This document shows positions 34,670 through 44,013 of a stretch of 47,037 bases of DNA, piece after piece (the first letter of the stretch is position 1; the number at the start of each line of letters is the position of its first letter). The position numbers were made by a program, and so were the translations under genes. Source of the stretch: Candidatus Thiodiazotropha sp. (ex Monitilora ramsayi) (GTDB taxonomy: Bacteria > Pseudomonadota > Gammaproteobacteria > Chromatiales > Chromatiaceae); contig JAHXIP010000026.1 in the NCBI GenBank assembly GCA_025655575.1, positions 1 to 47,037 on the forward strand, given 5' to 3'. The notes under the pieces were generated by a model. The model was not told the DNA's origin. It ran no database searches and saw only the letters and a program-made list of their open reading frames with translations.

Positions 34670-37600
34670 ATGCGACATCCTCATCGGGCAGTACCGGTCA
34701 AGGGCGTCTATCGCCTATATCCCTTATTCTCACTCATACTCGTCTTCGTCCTCACAGCGTGTGGTGGGAGCAACGGAGAGAGCACAAACAGTGCCCCGGT
34801 CGCCAATGCCAACGGCGACTACATGGGAACGGTGGGGGTGGCTGTCAGTTTTGACAGTAGCGGCAGCAGTGACACAGACGGATCGATTGTTGGTTACTTA
34901 TGGACGTTCGGTGATGGCAATTCAAGCACTGATGCCAATCCCACTCATACCTATGCGAATGCCCGTAGCTATACCGTCACACTGACAGTCTCAGATAACG
35001 AAGGCGCCACCCACAGCGACACGGCAACAGCCACCATTACCGATCCGGCAAATGTTGCCCCAACCGCCAATGCCAACGGCCCCTACAGCGCCCAAACCGG
35101 TGAGGCGATCAATTTCAGCAGTGCTGGTTCCGCAGACAGTGACGGTTCCATCGCCACCTATGCCTGGGACTTCGGTGATGGGGCAAGCAGCAGCGATGCC
35201 AACCCTGCCCACATCTATACTGCAGCAGGTTCATTTACCGTTTCACTGACCGTGACCGACAATGACGGCGCAAGCCATACGGACACGACCTCAGCCACCA
35301 TCACAAACCCACCTGGCGGCAATCAGACACCGACTGCCAATGCCAACGGCCCCTACACAGGCACGACCGGTATTGCCGTTGCCTTTTCCAGCGCCGGGTC
35401 CAGTGACCCGGACGGTACCATTGCAACCTACGCCTGGAACTTCGGTGACGGCAACACCAGCAATGCGGCCAATCCCAGTCACACCTATGCGGCTGCAGGC
35501 ACCTATAACGTCAGCCTGACGGTGACGGACAATGGCGGCGCCATCGATAGTGATGTCACCACCGCCACCACCTCCGATCCACCCAATGTCGCGCCGACAG
35601 CCAATGCCAATGGTGATTATGCAGGTACAGCAGGGGTAGCCGTAAGCTTCAGCAGCGCCGGCTCTTCCGACAGCGACGGCAGTATTGCTTCCTATGCCTG
35701 GGATTTCGGAGATGGCGGCAGTAGCACGCAGGCCAATCCAAATCACAGCTACACCTCGGCCGGTAGTTACACGGTCACTCTTACCGTTACTGACAACGAT
35801 GGAGCCACCGACAGCGATACAGCGACGGCAACCATCTCGGCTACTGCCAACGTTTCGCCCACCGCCAATGCCAACGGCGACTATACGGGCACCACCGGCA
35901 ATCCGGTAAGCTTCTTCAGCACCGGTTCCAGCGACAGTGATGGCGCCATCACTGGCTATCAGTGGGGCTTTGGTGACGGCGCTAACAGCACCGATGCCAA
36001 TCCAGTCCACACCTATGCCGCCGCAGGCAGCTATACGGTGACCCTGACCGTCACCGATGACGAAGGCGCCACGGATAGCGATACGGCTTCCGCTACCATC
36101 ACCGATACCCCCACCGTGCCCAATGTCTCGATCAACTCCACCAGCCAGAACGGTGCACTGAGCACGACCCCGGTCACCGAGCAAGCGCTGGATGGACAGG
36201 CGGGTTATAAGATCTTCGCCGTCAACGATCTGGGCATGCATTGCGGTGATTTCGACACCCGTGTGTCGAGCATTCTGCCGCCCTTCAATGTCCTGCATGC
36301 CACGGTCATCCAACGGGGGGCTACGCCCACAGTGTTGACACGCACCGATAACGTTGAGGTCTACTACTCTTCATCATCCAATCCCAATGACCCGATCCTC
36401 ACCGGCGTTAATTCGGCCGGCACCGGTCCTGTCTACTCCAGCATCGCCGGCGGCAATGTCTTCAAGACCAACTTCTGGGATATCGCCCGGGATGCTTACG
36501 ATCCCTTCTACCCGGCCGGCATTCTTCCCGCTTTCTATCCGGCAGGCCCGGTGGCGGATATTTTGGATCTTGGTCTGCCGATGCCCAATGTAGAGCGGCT
36601 CTATTTGGGAGACGGCATGCTGACCGCTGATCAGCAGTCGATGCCAGGCAGACACGGCCCATACGTGGACAATGCGGTTGAGATGTTCGAGGCCTATGTG
36701 GTCGACCAGCCCTTCTTTACCAATCCCGCCTTCAAATTCGGCTATGTCTCAGAAGCGGTTAACTGGTACGAGGCCCCCGGCATTCCACTCGCCGCCTTTG
36801 ACGATGCAGGCCGTGAAAACCCCTGGCCGCTGTTTCGCATACAGGCAAAACAGACCGGCACCACCCTGGCCTCTGTGGACACCGTGGTACCCATCTCCGG
36901 CGAGGCGAACTGCGGCGCCTGCCATGGCTCACCCCTGGATGGCGGTAACGGTTCCGCCACCGCCACCCTCGTAGACAACAGTATCGCGGTGGCCGATGTA
37001 CTCGACGATCCTGAGCACGGCAATGTGCCACTGGAGGTCAGCAAAGAGTACGCTGCCGACCTGAACCTGCTCCGTCTGCATGATCATAAGCACGGCACGA
37101 CACTGGAGGCCAACAAACCGGTGGTCTGCCAACAGTGCCACTACACTCCCGCGCTGGATCTGGCCCAGCTCGGGCCGCTGGACAGCACTTCAGGCGGTAA
37201 TGGCCGCGAGCAGACCAGCGTAAAGAGTATGTCCAACGTCATGCACAGCCACCACGGTACGGTGAGGGATACCAACGGCAACCTGCTGTTCCCCGAAATG
37301 CCGGCTGCCATCAAGGACAACCTAGGTTTCGTCTCCAATGACGCCGAGCGCCGGGCAGTACTCGATGAGACTTGTTACCAATGCCATCCGGGACGCCGTA
37401 CCGACTGCCTGCGCGGCGCCATGGCCAATGGCGGCATGCTGTGTCAGGACTGCCACGGCAACATGGCACAGGTGGGCGACGACTTTACCCGCAATGTCTC
37501 ACCCACCAATGTGGGCGCCTTCGAACTGGGTGGGGATTTTTACACCAATCCGGCCCAGCCACGTGTGCCCTGGGCCAACGAACCCGGATGCGGTTCCTGT

Positions 37601-38272
37601 CATACCGGTGACGCCATGAGCAACATGGCCTCCGATGCCAACGTGGTGGTCAACCCGGCCGACGCCGACGGTAACGAGGACAATATCCGACTCTTTCAGG
37701 CCTATAAGAGCAATGACGCAAAGGCCACGCCGATAGTGCCGACCAATAAGCGCTTTGCTGAGAATGTCATCGAGGCGGACAATCCGGTCATTACCGATCC
37801 CAGTGACGTCAGAATCGGCAATCCGATGCTCTATCGGGTCAGCACAGGCCATGGCGGTATCTTTTGTGAAACCTGCCACGGGTCGACCCACGGTATCTGG
37901 CCGAACAAGAACGATTTGGCCAACGACAATGTGGCTGCTAATCAGCTACAGGGTCACAAGGGTACTATCATCGAATGCGACACCTGTCATACGGGCAGTC
38001 TCGGCAATACGCTGGAGGGTCCGCACGGTATGCATCCGGTGGGTGATACCTCATTCGCCGACGGTGGCCATGCCAGCCCGGCAGAAAACAATCCCAACGC
38101 CTGTCGCGCCTGCCATGGCGACAACGGCCAGGGTACCGTCCTCTCACGCATGGCCACGGATAGGACACTGCAATGCGATAACTCCACCAGCTTCTGCCCC
38201 GACGGGAACAGTGTCCAGTTCCCCAAAGCCCATATGGTGGGTTGTACCGAATGCCATGGAAATGAGCTCTAG
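34670..38272 (+). CDS. PKD-repeat nonahaem c-type cytochrome lipoprotein
   Basis: A 1200-residue exported protein. The signal peptide ends in a lipobox (FVLTACGG). Five tandem PKD domains follow (residues about 40-480), each near 87 residues with the pattern PTANANGDY, SSDSDGSI, YAWDFGDG and YTVTLTVTDN. A region beginning IFAVNDLGMHCGDF (about 508-520) leads to a C-terminal cytochrome part with nine CxxCH haem c sites, near residues 748, 820, 902, 925, 974, 1066, 1103, 1145 and 1192. Electron transfer at the cell surface or in the periplasm is expected. The ATG at 34670 has AAGGA at good spacing; the longer frame from 34574 would spoil the signal peptide. No porin or partner cytochrome gene lies beside it. 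Confidence 0.9.
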   Translation: MRHPHRAVPVKGVYRLYPLFSLILVFVLTACGGSNGESTNSAPVANANGDYMGTVGVAVSFDSSGSSDTDGSIVGYLWTFGDGNSSTDANPTHTYANARSYTVTLTVSDNEGATHSDTATATITDPANVAPTANANGPYSAQTGEAINFSSAGSADSDGSIATYAWDFGDGASSSDANPAHIYTAAGSFTVSLTVTDNDGASHTDTTSATITNPPGGNQTPTANANGPYTGTTGIAVAFSSAGSSDPDGTIATYAWNFGDGNTSNAANPSHTYAAAGTYNVSLTVTDNGGAIDSDVTTATTSDPPNVAPTANANGDYAGTAGVAVSFSSAGSSDSDGSIASYAWDFGDGGSSTQANPNHSYTSAGSYTVTLTVTDNDGATDSDTATATISATANVSPTANANGDYTGTTGNPVSFFSTGSSDSDGAITGYQWGFGDGANSTDANPVHTYAAAGSYTVTLTVTDDEGATDSDTASATITDTPTVPNVSINSTSQNGALSTTPVTEQALDGQAGYKIFAVNDLGMHCGDFDTRVSSILPPFNVLHATVIQRGATPTVLTRTDNVEVYYSSSSNPNDPILTGVNSAGTGPVYSSIAGGNVFKTNFWDIARDAYDPFYPAGILPAFYPAGPVADILDLGLPMPNVERLYLGDGMLTADQQSMPGRHGPYVDNAVEMFEAYVVDQPFFTNPAFKFGYVSEAVNWYEAPGIPLAAFDDAGRENPWPLFRIQAKQTGTTLASVDTVVPISGEANCGACHGSPLDGGNGSATATLVDNSIAVADVLDDPEHGNVPLEVSKEYAADLNLLRLHDHKHGTTLEANKPVVCQQCHYTPALDLAQLGPLDSTSGGNGREQTSVKSMSNVMHSHHGTVRDTNGNLLFPEMPAAIKDNLGFVSNDAERRAVLDETCYQCHPGRRTDCLRGAMANGGMLCQDCHGNMAQVGDDFTRNVSPTNVGAFELGGDFYTNPAQPRVPWANEPGCGSCHTGDAMSNMASDANVVVNPADADGNEDNIRLFQAYKSNDAKATPIVPTNKRFAENVIEADNPVITDPSDVRIGNPMLYRVSTGHGGIFCETCHGSTHGIWPNKNDLANDNVAANQLQGHKGTIIECDTCHTGSLGNTLEGPHGMHPVGDTSFADGGHASPAENNPNACRACHGDNGQGTVLSRMATDRTLQCDNSTSFCPDGNSVQFPKAHMVGCTECHGNEL
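34787..36105 (+). repeat. five tandem PKD-domain coding repeats
   Basis: Five repeats of about 262-268 bp start near 34787, 35051, 35321, 35585 and 35849. They share strings such as GCCAATGCCAACGG and TTCGGTGATGG. The nucleotide similarity makes the array prone to copy-number change by recombination. Confidence 0.85.
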
Positions 38273-38306
38273 ATAACAATAAAAACGACTACTTTTCTTC
38301 CCTTGT

Positions 38307-38341
38307 ACCGCGTGTCATCTGGCATGCGGTTTTTTATTTTT
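38307..38341 (+). terminator. rho-independent terminator of multihaem gene
   Basis: Stem ACCGCGTG/CATGCGGT (one G-T pair) with an 8-base loop, followed by TTTTTATTTTT. It lies 34 bp past the stop codon. Confidence 0.88.
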
Positions 38342-38624
38342 CAGGTTTGCACAAGAAGACAATCTCTCTACTCATATATATCTACTCTAAAGCAAAATCG
38401 ACCCATCAGTACCTCTTTGGCTAGGGAATTCGTTACCGGTTTCACAGTCAAAATCTCCATTCCCAACTGGTGTTCACGTGATATCCCTAGCTTTAGGGCA
38501 CGATGAATAAGCCATAGAGACTGTGACAATTATCTCCGTCGCTACAAATCGCTCTTGGCTGAATTGGATCCAACTTCTCGGGAGATCATCCCCGGAATAT
38601 CCGGAGGCATGTCAGGGTATTACA
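38342..38624. other. intergenic region, no confident gene
   Basis: About 280 bp. Open frames overlapping here (from 38303 and 38523) lack ribosome binding sites and resemble nothing known; I see no RNA gene. Confidence 0.45.
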
Positions 38625-38780
38625 ATGATCATCTTCAACGACCGGATATTGTTACTGCTTCTTGGGCTCCTGGGATTTACCTTGCTGGCTTATTTTTACG
38701 GATTATTCCCCTACCCCTTTGGCCTGCTGATACTGTTGATACTCATCGCCATAAGATTGCTCTCAATAATATCGAAATAG
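38625..38780 (+). CDS. small two-helix membrane protein
   Basis: A 51-residue frame starting MIIFNDRILLLLLGLLGF with two hydrophobic helices separated by YFYGLFPYPFG and ending in a basic residue. AGGG lies 8 nt before the ATG. The arrangement looks like a conserved small inner-membrane protein; no function is known to me. The longer frame from 38523 has a polar, unlikely extension. Confidence 0.5.
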   Translation: MIIFNDRILLLLLGLLGFTLLAYFYGLFPYPFGLLILLILIAIRLLSIISK

Positions 38781-38935
38781 CGCCATTTCCCATTGATACC
38801 TGACACGCACGTTATGTTTGACGACATCAATTGATCTCATTAAGCGTTCCATCACCCCCCTTCTCGAATAGAATGGACAACAATCACCCATAAAAAACAC
38901 CGTCACGGATCGACTTTCATTCAAAGGCTAAATTA

Positions 38936-39724
38936 ATGAGGAATATCGAACTGTTACTTGAGATTATGTCCCGCCTGCGGAATCCGGAAGGAGGCTGTCC
39001 ATGGGACTTGCGCCAGACCTACAGCACCATCGTCCCCTATACACTGGAAGAGGCTTATGAAGTGGCCGACGCCATCCAGCGTGGTGATATGGAGGAACTG
39101 CGCAGTGAACTGGGAGACCTGCTATTTCAGGTAGTCTTCTACAGTCAGATAGCCCGCGAGGAAGGCCATTTCGATTTCGTGCAGGTCGTTGATGGCATCT
39201 GCGAAAAGATGCTTCGCCGCCATCCCCATGTCTTCTCCGATGCAAAGTTCGAGACCGAAGCCGATTTGCGTATGGCTTGGGAACAGCAAAAGTCTGATGA
39301 GCGCGCTGATAAAACTGCCACCGAAGACATGAGTGAAATAGCAGGTGTGGCAAGAGCCCTGCCCGCTCTGATACGGGCGGAGAAATTACAGAAACGCGCC
39401 GCACGGGTGGGTTTCGATTGGCCGGATGTGGACGGTGCCTTGAAAAAAGTCCATGAGGAGCTGGCGGAGATACAACACGAGCTGGATCAGGAAGACCTCG
39501 ATAAAACACAGGATGAGCTGGGAGATCTCTTGTTCAGCGTGGTCAACGTCACACGTCTAGTGGGAATGGATGCCGAACAGGTTCTGAGTCGGGCGAATGA
39601 AAAGTTTGAACGACGTTTTCGAAAGATGGAAAAGTTGTTGAAGGAAAGCGGTAAAGCGAGTCTGCACACGCTGACTTTGGATGAGTGGGACAGTGCTTGG
39701 GAAGTAATCAAGCGTCAAGAATAA
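38936..39724 (+). CDS. mazG: nucleoside triphosphate pyrophosphohydrolase MazG
   Basis: A 262-residue two-domain MazG (E. coli 263). It hydrolyses NTPs and dNTPs to monophosphates and pyrophosphate, cleaning the nucleotide pool and affecting ppGpp levels. The N-terminal domain begins LLLEIMSRLRNPEGGCPWDLRQT and has the metal-binding motif EEAYEVADAI...ELGDLLFQVVF. The C-terminal domain repeats it (KVHEELAEIQHELDQ...DELGDLLFSVVNVTR). It is a solitary gene here, not next to a relA homologue as in E. coli. Confidence 0.97.
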   Translation: MRNIELLLEIMSRLRNPEGGCPWDLRQTYSTIVPYTLEEAYEVADAIQRGDMEELRSELGDLLFQVVFYSQIAREEGHFDFVQVVDGICEKMLRRHPHVFSDAKFETEADLRMAWEQQKSDERADKTATEDMSEIAGVARALPALIRAEKLQKRAARVGFDWPDVDGALKKVHEELAEIQHELDQEDLDKTQDELGDLLFSVVNVTRLVGMDAEQVLSRANEKFERRFRKMEKLLKESGKASLHTLTLDEWDSAWEVIKRQE

Positions 39725-39852
39725 GATACGTTTTTTAGAGATAGCAAATCTGTGGCTCTCTTGATACCACCTGATTAGCGGTAAGATCGCGATCGGTCCC
39801 TATGATCCATCTATTATGACTATAGATATACTAAATTGAACACACTTATACT

Positions 39853-39990
39853 ATGAAATACAAACTAAGAAGCATTATCGAAAAAACATCGACTATCGGC
39901 CAAATAGCCATTGCCGTTCTAATTTTGATTGCGTTTCTATCAATTGTTGCGCTAACAAAACTATGGTTTTTTGATAAATATTTTTTTTAG
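39853..39990 (+). CDS. possible 45-aa single-pass membrane protein
   Basis: A 45-residue frame: basic N-terminus MKYKLRSIIEKTS, one hydrophobic helix (IAIAVLILIAFLSIVAL), and KLWFFDKYFF at the end. It fills part of the AT-rich gap between mazG and mtgA. No clear ribosome binding site is visible, so it may not be translated. Confidence 0.35.
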   Translation: MKYKLRSIIEKTSTIGQIAIAVLILIAFLSIVALTKLWFFDKYFF

Positions 39991-40050
39991 AATATTAGGG
40001 AAACGTCAGACCACGATTCACAGGAATCGTCACTAATATTCACCCTCTCA

Positions 40051-40839
40051 CTAGTCGTGGACCGATCTCAACCAGTCGTGACCCAGCATATCCATTTGCT
40101 GCTCAATCCACCAAGCTCTTTCCGATATATAGGGAGTTGGCGGCTGTGCACGGTATCGCCATGGGTTGGGCAACACCGCCACCAGCCTCGCCGCCTGATT
40201 TCTGGATAGATGATTGACTGGTGATCCATACCAGTACTCACTGCCCGCACAAACCCCATAGACACCCGGACCATACTCAGCAATATTCAGGTAGACTTCC
40301 AGAATCCGTTGTTTATCCCATAGCAGTTCGACTATCAGAGAGAGCGCACCTTCCAGGGCCTTTCTACTCCAATTTTTACCCTGCCATAAAAAGAGATTCT
40401 TTACCGTCTGTTGAGTGATAGTGCTTGCACCGCGCAATCCTTCGCCCTGCTCCGCTTCCATCAGTGCCTTCTGAATTGCTCCGAAGTCTATGCCGGAATG
40501 GTTGGGGAAATTCTGATCCTCAGATGCCACAACTGCCAGCCGCAAATCGTGTGGAATCTCTTCAAGCTCACACCATTGATGTTTGATGGTTTCGGGGTAA
40601 CTGGCTGGGGGATTCATAGCCCGTTGCATCCGCACAGACCATAGAGGCGGATCAATAAAACGCAATATCACTATCGTACCAACCAGAAACAAAAGCAGAA
40701 TAATAGCGGTCTGCCAGAGACGTTTAATCAATAACTGAAATAAGGCCGGTTTTTTACTCCCTTTTCCACGTTTACGATTAGGTGGCCTCAATGCGGCTCT
40801 TACTGCTCTTATTGATGTTCCTGGCAAAAGATTCACCAT
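40051..40839 (-). CDS. mtgA: monofunctional biosynthetic peptidoglycan transglycosylase
   Basis: A 262-residue GT51-family enzyme that polymerises lipid II into glycan strands without a transpeptidase domain. A cationic N-terminus (PPNRKRGKGSKK) precedes one transmembrane anchor (about 40-62, TAIILLLFLVGTIVILRF). The catalytic domain has the first Glu in VVASEDQNFPNHSG and the second motif RGASTITQQTVKNLFL, then KQRILEVYLNIAEYGPGVYG. Length is close to the E. coli enzyme (242). No strong ribosome binding site precedes the ATG at 40839, so a slightly later start is possible. Confidence 0.96.
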   Translation of the reverse strand: MVNLLPGTSIRAVRAALRPPNRKRGKGSKKPALFQLLIKRLWQTAIILLLFLVGTIVILRFIDPPLWSVRMQRAMNPPASYPETIKHQWCELEEIPHDLRLAVVASEDQNFPNHSGIDFGAIQKALMEAEQGEGLRGASTITQQTVKNLFLWQGKNWSRKALEGALSLIVELLWDKQRILEVYLNIAEYGPGVYGVCAGSEYWYGSPVNHLSRNQAARLVAVLPNPWRYRAQPPTPYISERAWWIEQQMDMLGHDWLRSVHD

Positions 40840-40943
40840 AAATGAATATGATTTTGCCAGTCACTCTATCATCATCATGAGAGTGAAATAATACGAATAA
40901 TTGGAGACAGACCACAGTTTCTTCGATAGATACAGAGATAATC

Positions 40944-41093
40944 GTGGTGTATTCACAGCTGTCCCTCACCACCCCACCTAGAATCCAAAGTGTAAAGAGT
41001 GTACTCGAAAAACTGGTAAAAAATTCAACTAAGCTTGATTCACTTAAAGAAGAAGTCGGAAAGTTGCCAAAAGAATCGGATGGTGAAAGCTAA
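40944..41093 (+). CDS. possible 49-aa helical peptide
   Basis: A frame with GTG start (or the next GTG at 40947) giving a hydrophilic, probably helical peptide (RIQSVKSVLEKLVKNSTKLD; SLKEEVGKLPKESDGES). An AGAGA motif lies 5 nt upstream of the first GTG. No family is recognised. It is the only protein-like frame in the 340-bp gap between mtgA and the DUF4166 gene; otherwise that gap shows nothing. Confidence 0.3.
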   Translation: MVYSQLSLTTPPRIQSVKSVLEKLVKNSTKLDSLKEEVGKLPKESDGES

Positions 41094-41179
41094 CTAATGT
41101 TCACCAGGGGGACCGGTAACAAAAGAAAATCTTTTTTTCTTTCATTTTCATCTACTCCCTTGCAAGCACATTCGCCCCC

Positions 41180-41806
41180 CTACTCCATGGCAGACGGTTC
41201 GATGGAAAAAGTCCCTGAATAGCCAAACGTCTGTCCAAACAGCGGGTGCACCATATTGAAGTCCATATAAAATTCCTTTTCACTGATTGCGCGTTCAATG
41301 ATCTCCGCATCACCCAGAATGGCCCAAGTCGGAATAGAGAGGCGAGCAATGCCGATATCCCAAGTATATCCGCGACTCGTGAACACCAGTGCTCCGTTAC
41401 TGACAGACATCCGCATACGGATACCCATGCCGAATCTCACATATTCAATGATCTCATCACCCGCTACATGTTCCATGCGGGACTTGAAGACGGCCAGGGG
41501 CTTACCGGGAAATTTAAGAGTGCGGTGCCAGAACATCGCCTTCTTGTTGTCAACCTCAGTCCAGTTTCTTACCTCAGTGGCTATATTGACACCCCGGTAG
41601 GGGATCAAAGCGCCAAAGAGTCGCCCGGGCAAGAGAAACAGCTTGGCGATATTCGAGTGGAATACCCGGTCCATTGTTCCAGAGACTGTTAAACGGGATC
41701 TCTGCCCTGGCTTCATCTCATAGTGCCTCTGTACGATTTCATCCAGTTGATCCCACTGCTCTCCCAGTGCTTTTTGCATCACCGATAGCGCTTTGTTCTT
41801 TTGCAC
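41180..41806 (-). CDS. DUF4166-like protein, last gene of GbsR-controlled operon
   Basis: A 208-residue soluble-looking protein with the features of the DUF4166 family: an N-terminal MQKALGEQWDQLDEIVQRHY, a GxMDRVFHSNIAKLFLLPGRLFG segment, WHRTLKFPGK and a C-terminal HPLFGQTFGYSGTF. Biochemical role is unknown. The GTG at 41806 is chosen because AAGGA lies 7 nt before it and the upstream gene ends 10 bp earlier; the long frame to 42019 overlaps that gene and is not credible upstream of this point. Confidence 0.8.
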   Translation of the reverse strand: MQKNKALSVMQKALGEQWDQLDEIVQRHYEMKPGQRSRLTVSGTMDRVFHSNIAKLFLLPGRLFGALIPYRGVNIATEVRNWTEVDNKKAMFWHRTLKFPGKPLAVFKSRMEHVAGDEIIEYVRFGMGIRMRMSVSNGALVFTSRGYTWDIGIARLSIPTWAILGDAEIIERAISEKEFYMDFNMVHPLFGQTFGYSGTFSIEPSAME

Positions 41807-41816
41807 GTGAATTTCC

Positions 41817-42290
41817 TTATATGACAAATTGAGGTTTAAAGACCATGAGTGAATAGATGACGACCATGGAGATGAAGGCGGGAATGCCGAGCCAAAACCA
41901 AGCCCTGGCATATCGCTGATATTGCCCGTCAAGTGGTATCTCCTCCTTAACCGCCTCGGCTGCGATATCCCGCATGCGTATTTGCAGCCAGATAACCGGC
42001 AGCCAACACCCGCCCGCAACGATATAGAGCAGGATGGTGATGATTATCCAGGGCTGATTCAAAGGGATACCCATTAAATGAACGAGCCAAATTCCGGTAA
42101 GTGGTTGAATAATCACAGTCGGCGTGGTGAAGAGCCAGTCAGCGGTCACCACGGTTCTGTTAGTCTGTGCGATATTGCGTAGATCACCTCTGCGATCAGC
42201 CATCCATTTGTAAAACGCGCTCCCTAACCCCGTTCCGAATAACAGTGTGGAACTGATGATATGTATCAGTTTGATTGTGGTGTATTCCAT
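41817..42290 (-). CDS. DUF2269-family integral membrane protein
   Basis: A 157-residue protein with four hydrophobic segments and the family's N-terminal pattern (TIKLIHIISSTLLFGTGLGSAFYKWMADRRGD; VTADWLFTTPTVIIQPLTG). The ATG at 42290 overlaps the upstream TAA by one base (TAATG), with GGAGAAG before it, indicating translational coupling. Function is unknown; it travels with SDR/DoxX and DUF4166 genes. Confidence 0.85.
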   Translation of the reverse strand: MEYTTIKLIHIISSTLLFGTGLGSAFYKWMADRRGDLRNIAQTNRTVVTADWLFTTPTVIIQPLTGIWLVHLMGIPLNQPWIIITILLYIVAGGCWLPVIWLQIRMRDIAAEAVKEEIPLDGQYQRYARAWFWLGIPAFISMVVIYSLMVFKPQFVI

Positions 42291-43576
42291 TATCTTCTCC
42301 TTTCCAAAACAAGCATGATCAACGTGGCAACGATCAATGGCAGGTTTTTGCTCATCGAGCCGAACGGATGAAACCAATGTTCCGGGAGCCAGATCGTAAT
42401 GATGATGCTGTAGAGCAGCACAATGCCGATCTGTATCGCGACGATCAGACGTAAGCGGAAAGAGAGGAGCGTGGCGATACCGAGCAGCATATCGGTAGCA
42501 GCCGCACCATAGAGCATGACCGGTTGCCAGATCCCTTCAAAACCCACTTTGGCCAGCATTGCGTAGCTCTGCTCGACAGGAAAAATGAAGGCGGAAACTA
42601 TGCCTGTGAACAGCCATACGAATGCGATAGTGAAACGTAACAACGGAGCTAAGAAAAAGAGTGACGCATGCCAGCGGTCGGCTTGTTGCGCAGGTGTACC
42701 GGCAAGCACCTGCGCCATGCTTTTGGGCCGGAAGCCAAACCGCGATATAAAGGGTTCAACATCGGCCGTGTTGCCATTGCGTAGCATCTGGACAGCCTCT
42801 TCAGTGACCGGCGTCTGCCCCAGAACCCCCCCCATATGCGCCCCATACAACGCGGCGCGGTACGGTAGTGAGATAAAACTCGCCCTGCCCTTCCCTAGCC
42901 ACTGATGCAACGCCATGTAGAGTGATTTCATTGAAATGGCTGCCGGCCCAACCATCTCAATATCTGCCCGCAGTGGTGCGGGTGAATTTATCAGTTGAAG
43001 AACCGCCTTTGTCAGATCTTCGATATAGATGGGCTGGATTTCCTGATCGCCCTTATCAATCAGAGGAATCCATGGCAGTGCAGCCATGACTTTGAACAGG
43101 GCCATACTCTTTGCGCCAGCGCCGTATACGATAGAAGGCATGACGACTGCCCAATCCAATGACAGATCCCTGAGATACCGATCCGCTGCACGTTTGCTCG
43201 TGTGGTAGTGACTGAAAGCTGTCTCGTCCGCACCAAGCGCGGATATCTGAATTACGCGCTTGACGCCAGCCGATTCGCAAGCCTGAAACAGGGCGATCGG
43301 TGCCCGGGTGTGCAGTGCATCGAATGTCTGGTGGCGGTTTTGACGGATAATGCCGACTGTGTTGATGACAACGTCAACGTTCTGTAACCGGGGAGTCCAA
43401 TCTGACATTGCATGGTCAGTCGCAAAATCGGCCTCGATAAAGCTTATCTCCGGCCAGTGTTGTTGAGCATGATCCGGACGACGTACGCATGCACACACTT
43501 CATGCCCGGCTTCTAACAATGCACGAACCAAGTGACTACCTATGAATCCGCTGGCGCCGGCAATCAGGATGCGCAT
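42290..43576 (-). CDS. NAD(P)-dependent epimerase/SDR fused to DoxX-like membrane domain
   Basis: A 428-residue fusion. The N-terminal atypical SDR (about 1-290) starts with the Rossmann motif RILIAGASGFIGSHLVRALLE and has a YHTSKRAADRYL stretch carrying the Tyr-x-x-x-Lys pair. The C-terminal part (about 300-425) is a four-helix DoxX-like membrane domain (IAFVWLFTGIVSAFIFP; AATDMLLGIATLLSFRLR). The SDR half resembles NDUFA9/YbjT-like proteins that act near quinone or lipid pools. The ATG at 43576 is preferred (GAGG upstream) over the earlier start at 43594, which lies inside the preceding gene. Confidence 0.88.
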   Translation of the reverse strand: MRILIAGASGFIGSHLVRALLEAGHEVCACVRRPDHAQQHWPEISFIEADFATDHAMSDWTPRLQNVDVVINTVGIIRQNRHQTFDALHTRAPIALFQACESAGVKRVIQISALGADETAFSHYHTSKRAADRYLRDLSLDWAVVMPSIVYGAGAKSMALFKVMAALPWIPLIDKGDQEIQPIYIEDLTKAVLQLINSPAPLRADIEMVGPAAISMKSLYMALHQWLGKGRASFISLPYRAALYGAHMGGVLGQTPVTEEAVQMLRNGNTADVEPFISRFGFRPKSMAQVLAGTPAQQADRWHASLFFLAPLLRFTIAFVWLFTGIVSAFIFPVEQSYAMLAKVGFEGIWQPVMLYGAAATDMLLGIATLLSFRLRLIVAIQIGIVLLYSIIITIWLPEHWFHPFGSMSKNLPLIVATLIMLVLERRR

Positions 43577-43577
43577 G

Positions 43578-43946
43578 TTACCTCGCCTCCACATCGATCT
43601 GTGGGGCCTGGTGACTGTCGTATGCGCGGATGGATCTCCACATCACCTGACCAATGACGCTCAAGGCGATGAAGTCACCGAGTAGTGTTCTGAAGAGTGC
43701 CTGTTTCAGCTCATACGCCAGATTCAGCCTTGATATCTCTACAGTGGGAGTAAAGTAGACCACGACCAGGAGAGGAGAGATGACCAGCATCAGCTGGGTA
43801 AACATGACCCAAAAGTCCGCTCGCTTATCAGTACCGCAGGTATCTGTGAGCACTTCTCTCAACAGGGGTTTGAGTAGCCGTATCAAGATAAAACTGATCA
43901 CAAGACAGAGGGTGATTTCCAAAGTGATGAGTAACAGTAAATCCAT
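43578..43946 (-). CDS. three-helix membrane protein, unknown
   Basis: A 122-residue protein with hydrophobic helices at about 3-25 (LLLLITLEITLCLVISFILI), 47-65 and 88-105. It ends 1 bp before the SDR/DoxX start. GGGAGG precedes the ATG at 8 nt. No family recognised. It is the first structural gene of the operon and follows a GbsR-type operator. Confidence 0.8.
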   Translation of the reverse strand: MDLLLLITLEITLCLVISFILIRLLKPLLREVLTDTCGTDKRADFWVMFTQLMLVISPLLVVVYFTPTVEISRLNLAYELKQALFRTLLGDFIALSVIGQVMWRSIRAYDSHQAPQIDVEAR

Positions 43947-43977
43947 GATAGGTACCTCCCAACATTAAATTTCATAT

Positions 43978-43997
43978 ATTTCTGTAATGACAGAAAC
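43978..43997. promoter_or_regulatory. operator copy 2 (ATTTCTGT-N4-ACAGAAAC)
   Basis: An almost perfect dyad of 8-bp arms with a 4-base spacer, 31 bp before the first membrane protein gene. It matches the palindrome at 44555-44574 upstream of the regulator gene. Confidence 0.8.
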
Positions 43998-44013
43998 ATG
44001 ATGACAAAAAAAG

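Noticed and set aside
34787..36105. CRISPR-like regular repeats
   Set aside because: The regular spacing comes from tandem PKD domain codons in one open frame; repeats are about 265 bp and degenerate, with no spacers.
35291..36313. 340-codon minus-strand frame opposite the PKD repeats, Gly/Ile-rich
   Set aside because: Its repetitive composition is the antisense reading of the PKD repeats; no start signal or family features.
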